Shown piece by piece: positions 1 through 11,136 of a DNA stretch of 64,000 nt. The stretch lies in the NCBI RefSeq assembly GCF_020379485.1, contig NC_063451.1, positions 22,736,630 to 22,800,629 on the forward strand. The letters are read 5' to 3'. A program made the translations under genes and the position numbers. Position 1 is the stretch's first letter, and each line of letters begins with the position of its first letter. The notes below the pieces were generated by a model that had not been told where the DNA came from, made no database searches, and saw only the letters and a list, made by a program, of their open reading frames with translations. This stretch comes from Brassica napus. Its lineage: Eukaryota > Streptophyta > Magnoliopsida > Brassicales > Brassicaceae.

Positions 1-780
1 AACGCCTAGAGGCGCCGGAGAGGCAAGGCGGAGGCTGAGGTGAGAACGAAGGAAGTTAGAGCTTAGGAGAGAATTTGGGGGCGTGTTAGGTGGACGCGCC
101 AAAATCTTGTGATTCTCTTTTGGTCAACTTAAGGCAGCTTGTTTAGCATTAGTGTCCACGTAACATTTGTTTTGTTATTTTTCCCGTTTTTTTTACTAAA
201 TTCTTTTATTTTTCACATTTGATTGATCGTTAAGTTGCATATCGCTCATTTCCAGTTTTCCATCTTTGTGTCATTTTTCTTTTTAACTTTTTATGATGCA
301 TGTATAGCATATACAATGCATATATATATATATATATGTATTATATAAAAGCATAATATATATATATATATATTTTTTGATCAAAGCATAATATATATAT
401 ATATATATATATATTTCTACATATAAAAATATGTTATTGACCTCCTCAAGAATAGAGCCCGTATTGAACATAAAGTAGTGTTTTGAAGAAGGTTGATCAG
501 TTTATCTAGTCGCTCTTATTAGCTCCTCATTGCATTCGATCATATAGTCATGCTGCTCATCACCGAACTAGTTGATGCTTGTGAAGTATGGAAGAAGAGC
601 ATATTTAAGCAAAATACCAAACCGGCAATCATGGCTATATATTGAGCAATAGTATTATTAGTCGTTATTTTTTCACCACAAACGAACAATAGCATTTACC
701 TTTTCTAATGTATAAATATATATTTTGGAAATTTAGTTCGAGAATGTTGAACTTTGGAACAACATTGGGGGAGAGGATAT
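1..780. other. Intergenic DNA upstream of fibrillarin, no gene seen
   Basis: No coding region is supported here. The first 60 bases are GC-rich compared with the rest, and 317-415 holds (TA)n microsatellites. The short open frame across the TA tracts is low-complexity sequence and not a gene. Confidence 0.6.
317..415. repeat. (TA)n microsatellite
   Basis: Runs of alternating T and A at about 318-337, 353-372 and 389-414, separated by short unique stretches. The tract is likely to vary in length between individuals. Confidence 0.85.
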
Positions 781-800
781 AGGGAGTTGCTTCATATTAA

Positions 801-955
801 GGCCCAAACTATGAGAATGAAGGCCCAAAGGTGTAGTAACCCAATTCATCGGTAAGCGAAATACATAATAGTGCAAGTATCAATGCGTAAATAATAAATA
901 ATAAACAAGACAACAACTAAACCCACAAAAACCCTAGCAGCACTCTTTTATAAAA
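801..955 (+). promoter_or_regulatory. Fibrillarin promoter: two site II motifs, telo-box, TATA box
   Basis: GGCCCA (the reverse of site II TGGGCC) occurs at 801-806 and 822-827. AAACCCTA (telo-box) lies at 929-936. A TATA-like TTTATAAAA lies at about 947-955, about 100 bases before the start codon. Site II plus telo-box is the known signature of plant ribosome-biogenesis gene promoters, so growth-coupled expression (TCP and telo-box binding proteins) is inferred. The motifs are read directly from the sequence; their use is not tested. Confidence 0.7.
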
Positions 956-1052
956 CCACACTCACAAGTGCAGCTTCAACGCCACGACGCCACCCCCTCT
1001 CTTTCAAACAGCTTTCTCTCGCTATTCGCAGTCTCTTTACTCCAAAGCAAAG

Positions 1053-2930
1053 ATGAGGCCTCCTCTAACTGGTGGTAAGAACCCTAGCCGCCGCCCCTTT
1101 TGTTTAGTTTACATTTTTAGGTTAACAATGTCTAAGTCTGTGTTTGTTTAGTGCGAACTGAACTCTTTGTGTATAGCTGAAATGAATCTCAAAGTTGTTA
1201 CCTTTAGCTCATAAATGTATTGGGTGTTGACTATTTAGGGTTTAAGGATATTGTCTCAAAGTTTCACCCTTTAGCTCAAAAATGTAATGTGTATTGACTA
1301 ATTAGGGTTTAAGGAGAATGTTGAGTCTCTGTTTTAATGGTGTTTTTGTATTCAGGACGTGGTGGCGGTGGGTTCAGTGGTGGACGTGGTGGCGGTGGGT
1401 ACAGTGGTGGACGAGGAGGTAGCTCTGGAGGTAGAGGAAGAGGAGGAGGAAGAGGTTTCGGAGACCGTGGTGGACGTGGCGGCGGTAGAGGCATGAGCAG
1501 AGGAGGAGGTAGAGGAGACCGTGGTGGACGTGGCAGAGGAGGACGTGGAGGGATGAAGGGAGGCAGCAAAGTGATTGTGGAGCCACACAGACACGCGGGA
1601 GTGTTCATTGCCAAGGGCAAAGAAGATGCTCTCGTCACTAGGAACTTGGTTCCTGGTGAAGCTGTCTACAACGAGAAGAGAATCTCTGTTCCGGTAATAA
1701 TTGATAAGAGAGTTTGCTGTTTGATTTAATGTTTTTTTAGATTGAATCTTTAATTGATTTGTGGTTGAATCTGCAGAATGAAGATGGAACTAAGACTGAG
1801 TACAGAGTGTGGAACCCTTTCCGCTCTAAGCTGGCGGCTGCTATTCTCGGTGGTGTTGATAACATTTACATTGTAAGTCTTATTCTTGTTGATGATGCTG
1901 TTTGTGAGACTTGTTTATATATGTATATATACTGAATTGTTTTTTTATCCGTTTTGATTCAGAAACCTGGTGCTAAAGTTCTGTACCTTGGTGCTGCTTC
2001 TGGAACCACAGTCTCTCATGTGTCTGATCTTGTTGGACCCGTAAGTAAAACTTAGCCCTTATTTGTTATGGTTAGTATTAGATGAGTTGTGTTGTTGCTT
2101 TATAATGTTGTTGCTTTGTGAATTTTGTAGGAGGGATGTGTCTACGCGGTTGAGTTTTCTCACAGAAGTGGTAGAGATTTGGTGAACATGGCGAAGAAGA
2201 GGACTAATGTTATCCCAATCATTGAAGATGCTAGACACCCTGCCAAATACAGAATGCTTGTTGGCATGGTTGATGTTATCTTCGCTGATGTTGCTCAGCC
2301 TGATCAGGTTTGCTTCTTTATTACATTTTACACTATGACTTAGTCCTAGTATTTTTCTACTGTGTAGCATTATAATTGTGGTTTTGGTTTTGAACGGTGT
2401 TCTGATGATTGCAAATGATGATCTTACTTGGATTCCCCTTCAGATCATTATGGGTGATGCAAACTCCAAGTTTCTGATGCTTAAGAATATCTTGTTTTCT
2501 TATTTTTAAAGTGGATTTTGATCTGGTTTTGTTTCGATTTCAGTTTTTTTCTTTTTCTTTTGGTTTTCAAACATTTTCTTTAGTTATATTATTATTTGGT
2601 TTGATAGTTTTTCTGGCAGCATTGTGTTTTTATCATTCATTTGTTGTTTAATGAAATGTTGTTTGTCCTTAAACGTAGGCTAGGATCGTGGCTTTGAATG
2701 CAAGCTTCTTTCTCAAAACAGGAGGTCACTTTGTTATTTCAATCAAGGCAAACTGTATTGACTCAACAGTTCCAGCAGAAGCCGTGTTTCAGAGCGAAGT
2801 GAAGAAGCTGCAACAAGAGCAGTTCAAGCCAGCAGAGCAAGTGACGCTTGAGCCATTTGAGCGTGACCATGCTTGTGTCGTTGGTACCTACCGTGCCCCT
2901 AAGAAAGCCAAGGCTGCTACTGCTGCTTAG
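1053..2930 (+). CDS. FIB2: Fibrillarin, nucleolar rRNA 2'-O-methyltransferase
   Basis: Six exons: 1053-1074, 1356-1693, 1777-1872, 1963-2040, 2131-2307 and 2679-2930. All introns are GT/AG, all phases agree, and the protein is 320 residues. The N-terminus is a glycine/arginine-rich (GAR) domain (about residues 7-84), followed by the conserved KVIVEPHRH and the methyltransferase fold, with the SAM-binding motif VLYLGAASG at residues 158-166. Fibrillarin is the catalytic subunit of box C/D snoRNPs in the nucleolus, using guide RNAs to methylate rRNA riboses; plant fibrillarin is also known as Mediator subunit MED36. Length and sequence agree with Arabidopsis FIB2 (320 aa) from memory. The start is the only ATG joining in frame with the GAR exon. 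Intron 5 carries a C/D snoRNA, as in Arabidopsis FIB genes. A broken copy of exon 3 lies at 11675. Confidence 0.95.
2411..2480 (+). ncRNA. Intronic box C/D snoRNA (U60-like) in fibrillarin intron 5
   Basis: Box C ATGATGA lies at 2415-2421 and box D CTGA at 2474-2477. They are bounded by a short GCA/TGC stem (2411-2413 with 2478-2480). A D'-like CAGA sits at 2441-2444 and a C'-like TGATG at 2455-2459. The eleven bases just before D' (2430-2440) are complementary to AAGGGGAATCC, which I recall as a 25S rRNA stretch, so this would be the guide. Arabidopsis FIB1 and FIB2 are known to host U60-type snoRNAs in the same intron. Processing would be from the spliced intron. The exact ends are approximate. 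Confidence 0.8.
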
Positions 2931-3238
2931 AAAAATGCTTGTGTTTCTACTGTCTTGTTTTTTCTCAGTTTCTGCTCCTGTCTTGTGTTCTTTTTTAGAA
3001 TCTGTAGTGCTTTAGAATTTTGTTGACGAGAGACCTTGAACTCATTACCAGATTTTGCTCGTTGAGAAAGTTTTAATAGTAGTTCGTCTGAGTTACTAAT
3101 TTTTCATCCTTATGCTAGATAATAATTTTTATTTGAAACATGAAGGCCGACTTTGATATATTTGGGTTCTTATTTTTGTGTTTACACCACTACATAGCAT
3201 CACAATCACCAACGATGAGAGTTTGTTTGCAAGTTAAA
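2931..3238. other. Fibrillarin 3' UTR and short spacer
   Basis: T-rich sequence following the stop codon, consistent with a 3' UTR. No second gene or recognisable repeat is seen before the MATE remnant that starts near 3239. Confidence 0.5.
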
Positions 3239-3490
3239 ACGCCGCGTTACATCCTCTGATGTTGTTTCATTCCCTCCCCATCTCTGTAAGCGTTCTGTGG
3301 TCTCCACCTGTTCATCATGTTTTTATTTTGCATTCATTCGATGACAATAAACAAGTGTACTCTCTATTCCAGCTAGTATGGTTTTAATGTCTTAGGTTAT
3401 TTACATCTCTATTCCAGTCTACTTGTACTCCACAAACATCAGGCACAACGCTTTGAAGCGCTGGTCCTCATATCATTCCACCCTGAAAAC
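3239..3490 (-). pseudogene. Remnant of the last two exons of a DTX35-like MATE gene
   Basis: On the minus strand, 3312 down to 3239 matches the last exon of the intact MATE gene (12301-12372), reading VETTERLQRWGGN after a preserved CAG acceptor, with one codon lost. About 3405-3485 matches the penultimate exon (12465-12551) but has small deletions and an in-frame TAG inside the stretch corresponding to VYKIDW. The intron between them is also recognisable. No other MATE exon is found nearby. It is a non-functional relic, in the same order relative to fibrillarin as in Arabidopsis, and marks where the left copy of a tandem duplication lost its MATE gene. Confidence 0.85.
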
Positions 3491-3782
3491 GTTATAAAAA
3501 CCACACTAACAAAAGTTTCACTAGTTGAGGACATTTCTCATTGACTCAAGACTTGTTTAAAGCAAGTCACAAAAAGGAAGGAACATTTATCTTGCATGTC
3601 AATCGAGTTCACCAAAGGCCCAGTCTGCCTATTTCGATTTTGCATCACACAAGTTATAATTAACAGTCCATTAGTATGATCAATACTAAAAATGAAAATG
3701 AATCAAAACATGATGATAACATTTTACCGAAACCATTAAGTATAATATAAATTCAATAAGTTGGCTCATATTATTTTTCGGC

Positions 3783-4235
3783 CAATTTTCTCAAATAACT
3801 ATTTTTAAGTTTTTGTCACAAAAATAACATTCAAAACAGAAAATAAGTAAAATAGTCCATTTTTATTTTGAAATTTTTAATTTTTTTTAAAATTTTTTTT
3901 TTAAATTTGAAACCCTATCCCCAAAACTCTACCCTTTAACTTTAAACCCTAAGACCATAATTAACCTCAGTCTCTTAACTGGGGTTCTTAACTTCGGCTA
4001 AGAGATATAAAAGCCGTCTCTTAACCGAAAATTGTAAAAAAAAAAAGGTGTCAAATTATGAGTTAAAAACCCCGGCTAAGAAACCGGGGTTAATCATGCC
4101 TTAAGTATAGATTAGTTAACCCTAGGGTAAAAATGTATTTTTACCCTTTAATAAAACTTCTTTTGGTCATTTTTCTCATTAAAAGCTATTTTGCGACAAA
4201 AACTTGAAAATGTCTATCCTAGAGAATTTCTCTTA
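3783..4235. mobile_element. MITE-like inverted-repeat element with a nested MITE
   Basis: The left end (TTTTCTCAAATAACTATTTT, then GTTTTTGTCAC) is an imperfect inverted copy of the right end (GCGACAAAAACTTG, ending in GAGAATTTCTC). Low-complexity AT sequence lies between. It has no coding capacity. It is interrupted by the smaller element at 3953-4101. The family was not identified. Confidence 0.5.
3953..4101. mobile_element. Small Harbinger-type MITE with TAA target duplication
   Basis: The left end GACCATAATTAACC and the inverted right end AGGCATGATTAACC form terminal inverted repeats. TAA flanks the element on both sides (3950-3952 and 4102-4104), as expected for the TWA target of PIF/Harbinger MITEs. 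It has internal complementary tracts and no coding potential. Confidence 0.6.
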
Positions 4236-4351
4236 TTTTTGATTTAGATGATTTTTAATGCTTTTATTAGAGGTCTTCCAAAATAGGCCATCAAGGAAAT
4301 TCAGGTTATTTTCTCCTAATCTCAGTTATTTTTTTCCATCTTTAATATAAT

Positions 4352-4605
4352 ATTCTCTATGTTTCATAAAGAAAGTCATTTTAACTTTTTATTTTGTTTT
4401 TAAAAAAGTGTTACTCTATATTTCCAATGTAAATTTCACGTTAAATCATTTTTTTATTCTTTTAAATGACCAATAGATGTTTAGTTAAATTATTTTTATT
4501 TTAATAATTATATAATAATAAAAGTAGATTAGTATATTTTGGTAATTTCTTAATTTGCGGGAAATGTGTCTAAGTGCCACTTATTATAAAACGGAGGGAC
4601 TACTA
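4352..4605. mobile_element. Stowaway/mariner-like MITE
   Basis: The left end CTCTATGTTTCATAAAGA and the inverted right end GTCCCTCCGTTTTATAAT resemble the CTCCCTCCGTTTC termini of plant Tc1/mariner MITEs. TA-type flanks are present. The interior is AT-rich with no coding capacity. Confidence 0.5.
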
Positions 4606-5550
4606 GATTCTTTCCGATGATATGGTTTCATACATTCATTAGGTTTCCTCCTTTTCAAGAAACCGATCATGTTATTACTTATTAGTTACCAATACACATG
4701 GAATCAAAAGTAAACGTCTATAGCTAGTATTTGAACTAATGTTTCTAAAGAGAATGCTTGTGCTGGAGCTTTAGTATAAGGTCTCTTTCCTATGACTTGG
4801 AATTACTCAATTAAGTTAAAGGAATCTTCTTGACTTGTGTTATAAAGAATGGTGGGGCTTCTTGCCGTGGAACAAACGTTCATACTAAACCCATTAAGAG
4901 CAAACATATCCGCTAGGGTATCTATGTATTATTATTTTCATTGACTTTAGTGGATCACGCACATCTCTACCTTCTCCAAGTCTCCCTTTTGAACAATACC
5001 AATATAATCCAGTAAAATACTAATGTTAGTCCTCAAATTTTTAAAGATAATATATATATGTGGCAGCCCTTTTAATCCAGTGATTTGACTAATGATTCAT
5101 TAATCCTTCTACACCATGAGGTATGAAATTCAAATTCCAGAAAATGCAAATTTATGCAAATTACGAGACAAAAGTTACAAGAGAGCTTCATCTTGGTACA
5201 TGACGTACCTTCGAACATGGATCTCATAGGACGGCTCGGAGTGGCGCATTAAGACGTGTATTCTCATAAGGCGGTAGAATTTTTGGTTGTAAAATCGCCT
5301 ATGTAATATTTCCTATAGTTGTAGTAGTATAATTAATCAGACGTTAAAAAATATAGATATAAACTCCCAATTTTTTTTTGAAAATATATTTTAATTAATT
5401 ATTTTAAGAAATGGTTATGACTACCAAATCTCAGTTCTTGGAAATACCATACTGAGTTTTTGATAATAGTAAACATGTTCTTCAACTTATTGTACTTAAA
5501 AATATATAGATTTTCATCACTTCTAGTTACATACAATATAAATATTGTGT

Positions 5551-5940
5551 TTCCATATTATATGTTGTTCGAGTCACAATCAATATTTGTTACTCCATTT
5601 GTTTCAAATTAATTGTTGTTATAGCATAAACATTTTGTTACCAAATAAGTGTCTTTTATGATTTCAATGCATTTTTTTTCTATTAATTTATCTCTTTTAC
5701 CCCTAAATCAAATCAAAATAAACAATAAATATTATACAATTGTCTTTCCATATTATATGGTGTTCGAGAGTCACAATCAATATTTGTTACTTCCTCCATT
5801 TCAAATTAATTATCGTTTGTAGTATACAATATTTGTTACAAAATAAGTGTCATTTTATGATTTTAATGCAATTTTTTTCTATTAGTTTATCTCTTTTACC
5901 CCTAAATCAAATCAAAATAAACAATAAATATTTTACAAGG
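5551..5940. repeat. Tandem duplication, period about 195 bp
   Basis: The stretch starting TTCCATATTATATG at 5551 recurs at 5746 and runs in parallel to about 5940, including the same CTCTTTTACCCCTAAATC block in both halves. It is non-coding; the termini look MITE-like (CTCCATTT, TTCAAATTAATT). Part of it is recognisable again near 31610-31640. Confidence 0.65.
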
Positions 5941-6029
5941 TCAAATAATGAAAAATTTGACATTTAACTAATTTTTTAATTTGTATAGAAAACTCTAGAA
6001 AGATAACTAATTTTAAAGGGAGGGTAACC

Positions 6030-6629
6030 CATTAAACTTTCTTTTGTTTAGGAAAATTCTCACCAAGTTCATATCCCCGTTTATATTTTTTTTGTAAATC
6101 CGAATTCACAATCCCATCAAGTAGTATAAAATTGAACTTCATATAATTTTTCTTTAAATTTGGTAAAATATCAATTGGAGCCTACATTTGCATTCGTAAG
6201 CCTTGGGGCCAAAAGTACAAGATAAAAAACAGTAGAAGAAGGGGGTAAACTCAAAGAATTATCACTAAAAGTTCCACGAAGCCATATGTGGCTGCCTGCT
6301 TGACCATTGACTTTTGAACCAAATTGAGGATTCCAGAATGTCAAATTAAATATATATATTTCCTAAAAAGAAAATAAAATAACGAAGGGTATGGGATGGA
6401 TGGTACAAGCGTAATTTGAGATAACATTGGAGGGCATTAAGGGTATATAAAGGATGATAAATACGTGGTGAGAGGAGGTCACGAGGCTCTGCGCTGTTGA
6501 AAGGAAAGTGGATTTGGCACGATTCATCCATCCATCGCCAAAGCTTATTATAGGGAAGAGGAAGAGAATCTGCGAGCGAAGTCTCACTTTGGTTTTAAGA
6601 ATTAGGGTTTGGAGGTGAAAGCAGGAATC
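6030..6629 (+). promoter_or_regulatory. Promoter and leader of the DeSI chimera
   Basis: TATATAAAG at 6444-6452 is a good TATA box, about 180 bases before the start codon at 6630. 6030-6500 is largely preserved as a second copy at 31660-32200, including the TATAAAGGATGATAAATACG stretch. The second copy no longer has a gene behind it. Confidence 0.65.
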
Positions 6630-9600
6630 ATGAGGGAGGTTGTTGTGCACATATACGAAGCGACAAACAGTGGATCGGAGATTGATAGGTTCCATAAAGA
6701 CGGGATCGGTCCTATAGGAGGCGGCGGCGGCGGCGTCGTATTCCACAGCGCGATTCAGGTTTACTCCATACGTCATCATCGTCTCTAGTGACGTCTCTCT
6801 CTCTCTCTGCTTTGATTATTGTGTGTGGATCTGGTTTGTTTGTATATTTGACTGCAAAAAAACGAAGCCCTTCTTCTCTATAAGATCTGAGACTTGGACC
6901 TCCAAGATCCACTCATTATCTTGTGTTTCCTACTAGATTCGAAAACGTTTCTGGAGACTTTGTCAAATTCAGTGATGCTTGATTGATCTCTCTGACCTGA
7001 TCTGAGCTAATCTGATTGCGAATACCACCTTCCCTTCCCTTTTAGAGATACGCTGTGTGATCAATTGACGAGAGAGACTCCAAGCGCTTTTGACTTTTTG
7101 GTGTACCAGGCTTGTTCATGTTTTTTTGTTTGTGCAGGTGTATGGGGATGATGAATGGTCTTATGGGTATTATTGTGAACAAGCAAGTCGTGTGTTCAGC
7201 TGTCCTAGTACCAAGAACCCTATGTACACTTATCGTGAGAAGATTATTCTCGGGAAGACTGATTGCACCATCTTCACGGTTGATCAGATACTGCGTGACC
7301 TCACCACGGAATGGTCTGAATACACTTATGATTTGTTTTCCAAAAACTGCAATCACTTCTGCGATGTACTCTGTCACAGGCTTGGTGTGCCTAAGCTCCC
7401 AGGTAATATAACCCCATTATTTGGGAATATTAATAACCATTCTCTGTATTGTTGGTCTCGAAGGCTAATGTGATTGTTCTCTTAACAGGTTGGGTGAATC
7501 GCTTTGCTCATGCTGGTGACACAGCCTTGGGAGTGGCAGTAGACACAACAATGCCGGTGGGTTCTCTCTCTCTCTCTCTCTTTTGTTTTGCTTCTCTGCA
7601 ATGTAAATGTGTGTTCTCTTGTAAACTGGGATTTTTTTTCAGGTAAAGGAAGCCAAAGCTGAACTTGTATCAACTAGTAAAGTGGCGAATCACTTCCTTT
7701 CGGATGTTTCATCGGACGTAACTAATACCACCAATGGCCCACCACAACGGCCTGGAACCATCAACAAATCAGACAATGGGAAAATGAAAATGCAAGGCTC
7801 TTGGAAAATGGTGGCTAAACGTAGTAGGAGTTCAACAAAGCGTGCTAAGAAACAAGTTGCACGTTCTCAGGATGTCGAAGCAGAATACAAGAGTGCAACA
7901 AGTACATCAGCCGAAGGAGATTCTGGATCAGAAAAGGTTTTCATTAACTGCTTTCCCCGTTTTGTGCTGCTATCGTGGCTGCTTCTGTAGGGGTTTAGTT
8001 GGTCTCGTTATACTAATGCTTAATTCTTTCGATTATGGCAGCTTGGTGTTTCTGTTCTAGGCCAGCATTTCGCAGAAAGAGTAGAGCATGTTCCGTTAAA
8101 GAAACGGAGATTTATGGTTCCCTCTCCATCACCTTTGAATAGATCCTTTGCTCGTGATGAAGACTCACAACTTCGTGCACAGATCAAACACTCTCTGCCT
8201 GTTTCACGGTTGAACCCTAATCTAATGGGCGGGAAAACATCAAAAGTCTCTGATGATAAACCTGACTGCGGTGGTCACGACTTCTTTGGTATTAAGATAC
8301 TTGCAGAGGTTGCTTGCAGTAGTGGCATGAGTAGCGAAATTACATCCGCAGTAGACCGTCAGCTTGTTGAACATGTACGAGAGCAAGATGCTTTGACCTT
8401 TTCTCCTAATGATTCATCAACCGGAACTGTTGATGTCTCAGGGAAAGATACTACGATTGTGTCCAGTGACAAGGGTGGGGAAGGCAAGAGCAAAATCGTA
8501 GTGCCTCAAAATGCTTTGGTTGATACTTTGGGTAACGCTTTGGCTGCTGATCAGAGTGAATCCTCAACAGATAGGCCAAGGGAAAATTTGGAAGCTGGTG
8601 ATAGCAGAAATTTAGCACCTCAGAGTGAGCCGGCTACTGTGTCAGAAAATGTATCTGGTGATGATCGCACTGGAAAGAGTAAGAATTCTGAATGCCTTAC
8701 AGATGATAGGTTACATTGGGATTTAAATCTTCCAACAGATGCATGGGGTCAGCCTTGTGATGTAGTCGATGAGACATCCAGAAGATCCTCTGATGGAGAA
8801 GTCACCGAATCCATTACTGAGAGCAGACATGTTGAGGGTAGCAAGGACTACTCGACTGGCCTGATTGCATCAGATGTTTGCATGAATTCTCAATTGTTGT
8901 CTGGGCCTAGTGCTGAAGAATCTGTTCGAAATGGAAAGGAGTGCCAATCTGGTTATGATTCCCAGTTCGAGGATGGAGAGTTGAGAGAACCATACCCTTG
9001 GGAAGAAAACGAGGGTGATAGTGAAGATGTTGAACAAGTGGATTATGGGTCTGAGCCAGAGAATGAGCGGTTGTACTCTTTGGCTGAGAGTAATGAGAAT
9101 AAGCTAGAGGACATTAAGAAGGAAATCCTGGCAGAGACAAAGTGTGGAGCTGTCAAGTGTAAATCTAGCGATGTGCAGGAAGGAAACAATGATGTAGAGA
9201 AGCATGTCGTGGTTTGCATGAATAATTCACATTCAAAAGGGTCTTCTCCATCAAGGAGCTTCAGGTCAAAACAATTCAGGGAGTCACCTTCACATGAACC
9301 CATCCGAAGGAGAAGGTAAGTTATTTCGGCTGAACATGGCTGTCATTTCGTTATCTAATTATCATGGATTGGTTCCTTTGCTAACTAAAGTGATTTCTCT
9401 ATTTCAGGCCTGATAGCTACGAAGAGCTTAGTGAGAGAGACGTTGGTCCAAATAAGTTCGTCGGGAGAGAGAGAACAGAGATGCGTATGCAAAACAGGAG
9501 TCCTAGGAGAAGACAGTTCAGCGGCTGGGATTCTAGACGTCGCTTCTCCCCACCTATATACAAAGATGGTGAATACCGTTTCAGACGTCAAGCCCTTGTG

Positions 9601-10443
9601 GAGGACCGAGTTATGCTGAGTGGCTTTGACCAGCCAGGCCCAAGTCCTGGTTCTCATGGCTATGTTCGTAGGCATTTCTCAAATGAAGGATACCAGGGTC
9701 GGTTCAGAAGGTTTCCAGATGGCAATGGGAATCGTGATTTCAGAGACGCAAATCGTTCCTTCCCTCCCGGTGAGGCGAACGACTATCCAAATCGCATGCA
9801 CATCAACCGGATGAATGGTAGGAGAGAGAGAAGGAACTCCCCTCCCGTCTTCAGGAGATTGCACGACCCTCAATCACGGTCCAGGTCCAGAAGTCGCTCT
9901 CCAGTTTCATGGAACGGGCGGAACAGATCTCCTCAAGGGTTCCGGGGGGAAGAAAACAGGATGGAGAGAGTGAGGTTCCCGTTCCAGAAACGGTTTCCTC
10001 TCAACCAAGAGACGGGATTCATGTTGCAGCAAAGAAACCAGCGAAACTCAAGGTGTTTTGATGGGAGAAACAATGATGGCGGATGGGAGAATCATCATCA
10101 TAATAACTTGAGGGGAAGAACAGGAAGGATGTTTAGATCAGAGCAGAGATTTGACAACAACATGAGAAGGGTGAACTCGGAGAACAATAGTAATTTCAGA
10201 CCATATGTGCGGCATAATAATAATAGAAGGTTTGGTGATGGTGATGGTGGTGGAAGCCGAGGAGAAGGGTTTAAGTATGAGGGAGCGGAGGAGAAGAATG
10301 AGAGCATGTATGAGATGGTGCACCGGGCTCAGGTAATGGAAGAAGATGGTGGACGGTTAAGATTAGATGGAGAACAACTAGACACTCTTGTTTCCAACGA
10401 CAATAAGAAGAAGAACGAGGCGTCATTAACAAATAGAATATGA
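6630..10443 (+). CDS. Chimeric gene: PPPDE/DeSI thiol peptidase fused to RS-rich disordered protein
   Basis: Six exons keep one open frame: 6630-6758, 7138-7402, 7489-7556, 7643-7936, 8042-9315 and 9408-10443 (about 1021 residues). Residues 1-205 are a PPPDE/DeSI domain (ubiquitin/SUMO-type isopeptidase family) with candidate catalytic His39 (FHSAIQ) and Cys114 (NCNHFC). It resembles the gene at 35326 but lacks about ten residues near position 17 and has a poly-Gly run at 30-35. After QGSWK the DeSI homology stops and a second protein begins with its own Met (7808): basic MVAKRSRSS, LKKRRF, the acidic tracts FEDGELREP and WEENEGD, WDLNLPTDAW, then an Arg-rich tail with RSRSRSRSRSP. I recall similar uncharacterised plant proteins that lack a DeSI domain. 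The RS-part introns are kept, so it did not arrive as a retrocopy. Whether the product is a fusion or starts at 7808 (812 aa) is unknown. Confidence 0.75.
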
Positions 10444-11120
10444 CACTTTTGGGTTTTGTCTGGTTCTCTCTCTTTTTTTTTTTTTCCATCTTTTGTGTTT
10501 AGCAGTTAAACGACACTAGAGTTTTAGAGAGGCAAAAGAAATGCCTGGTGACGTTGATTTCTTCTTCTTCTTCTTCTAGTTTAGGGTTTAGAGTTTGGTT
10601 CACTCCTGTTTCTAGAGGCTTGTATGACCATAATACGTGTGGGTTTGCTGCCACATACGTAACATTGTATTGCTACAAGTTCTTGAAGTAATGAGCTCTG
10701 TCTCCGTGATCTCTTATTTTATAAGCAGTTTAAACTAGTAACTTGTTTTTTTTTTAATATCTGCGTCCTGTGAAATCATGTCCCTTGAAGCCTTTGGTAA
10801 TGCAGGAACTGTGAGGAATGACAACTCAAGGTTAGCAAAAATCTACTCATAATAGCGAGCATATCTATCTATATATTCATTGGTGGGACTTCACTGATTG
10901 TTTAACATGCTTTGGTTAAATTTACTGAAATCAGCAAAGGAAGAATATCTGGAGCTTCTTCTATCTTCTAGAGAAGTCTCGTGCGTGTCAAATCTCTGAT
11001 CCTCGGACACCACAGAAGGTAACCCCCACCCGCAGCTCTTTGGAATATTAAAGAAGAACAACTTATTAAAGCTAAACAGGAAACTGAACCTTTCATTGTC
11101 TGAACTAGTCCAAGTGTTAC
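10444..11120. other. 3' UTR of the RS part and spacer
   Basis: 10420-10620 (tail of the last exon and 3' UTR, with a TTC repeat at 10558-10576) is repeated in degraded form at 32205-32390. No gene was recognised from 10620 to 11120. Confidence 0.5.
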
Positions 11121-11136
11121 GAGCTTGTCAGTATGG

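Larger units (their letters stand above)
3530..5010. repeat. Spacer block repeated near 21.8 kb and 26.5-27.6 kb
   Basis: 3530-3750 resembles 26570-26790 and in part 21780-21890. 4740-5000 is a near-copy of 27305-27565, with shared long stretches around CTTGACTTGTGTTATAAAG. No gene is seen in it. Small mobile elements (next entries) interrupt the left copy. It is a duplicated intergenic spacer between MATE and DeSI and part of the inferred tandem segmental duplication. Confidence 0.75.

Noticed and set aside
283..471. 62-residue minus-strand frame
   Set aside because: It translates (TA)n repeats into a Tyr/Ile run; low complexity, not a gene.
1309..1638. Pro-rich and Ser/Thr-rich minus-strand frames
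   Set aside because: They are the antisense of the glycine/arginine-rich fibrillarin exon.
6630..10443. RS gene inserted as a processed retrocopy
   Set aside because: Introns at 7937-8041 and 9316-9407 are kept and no poly(A) tract ends the insert.
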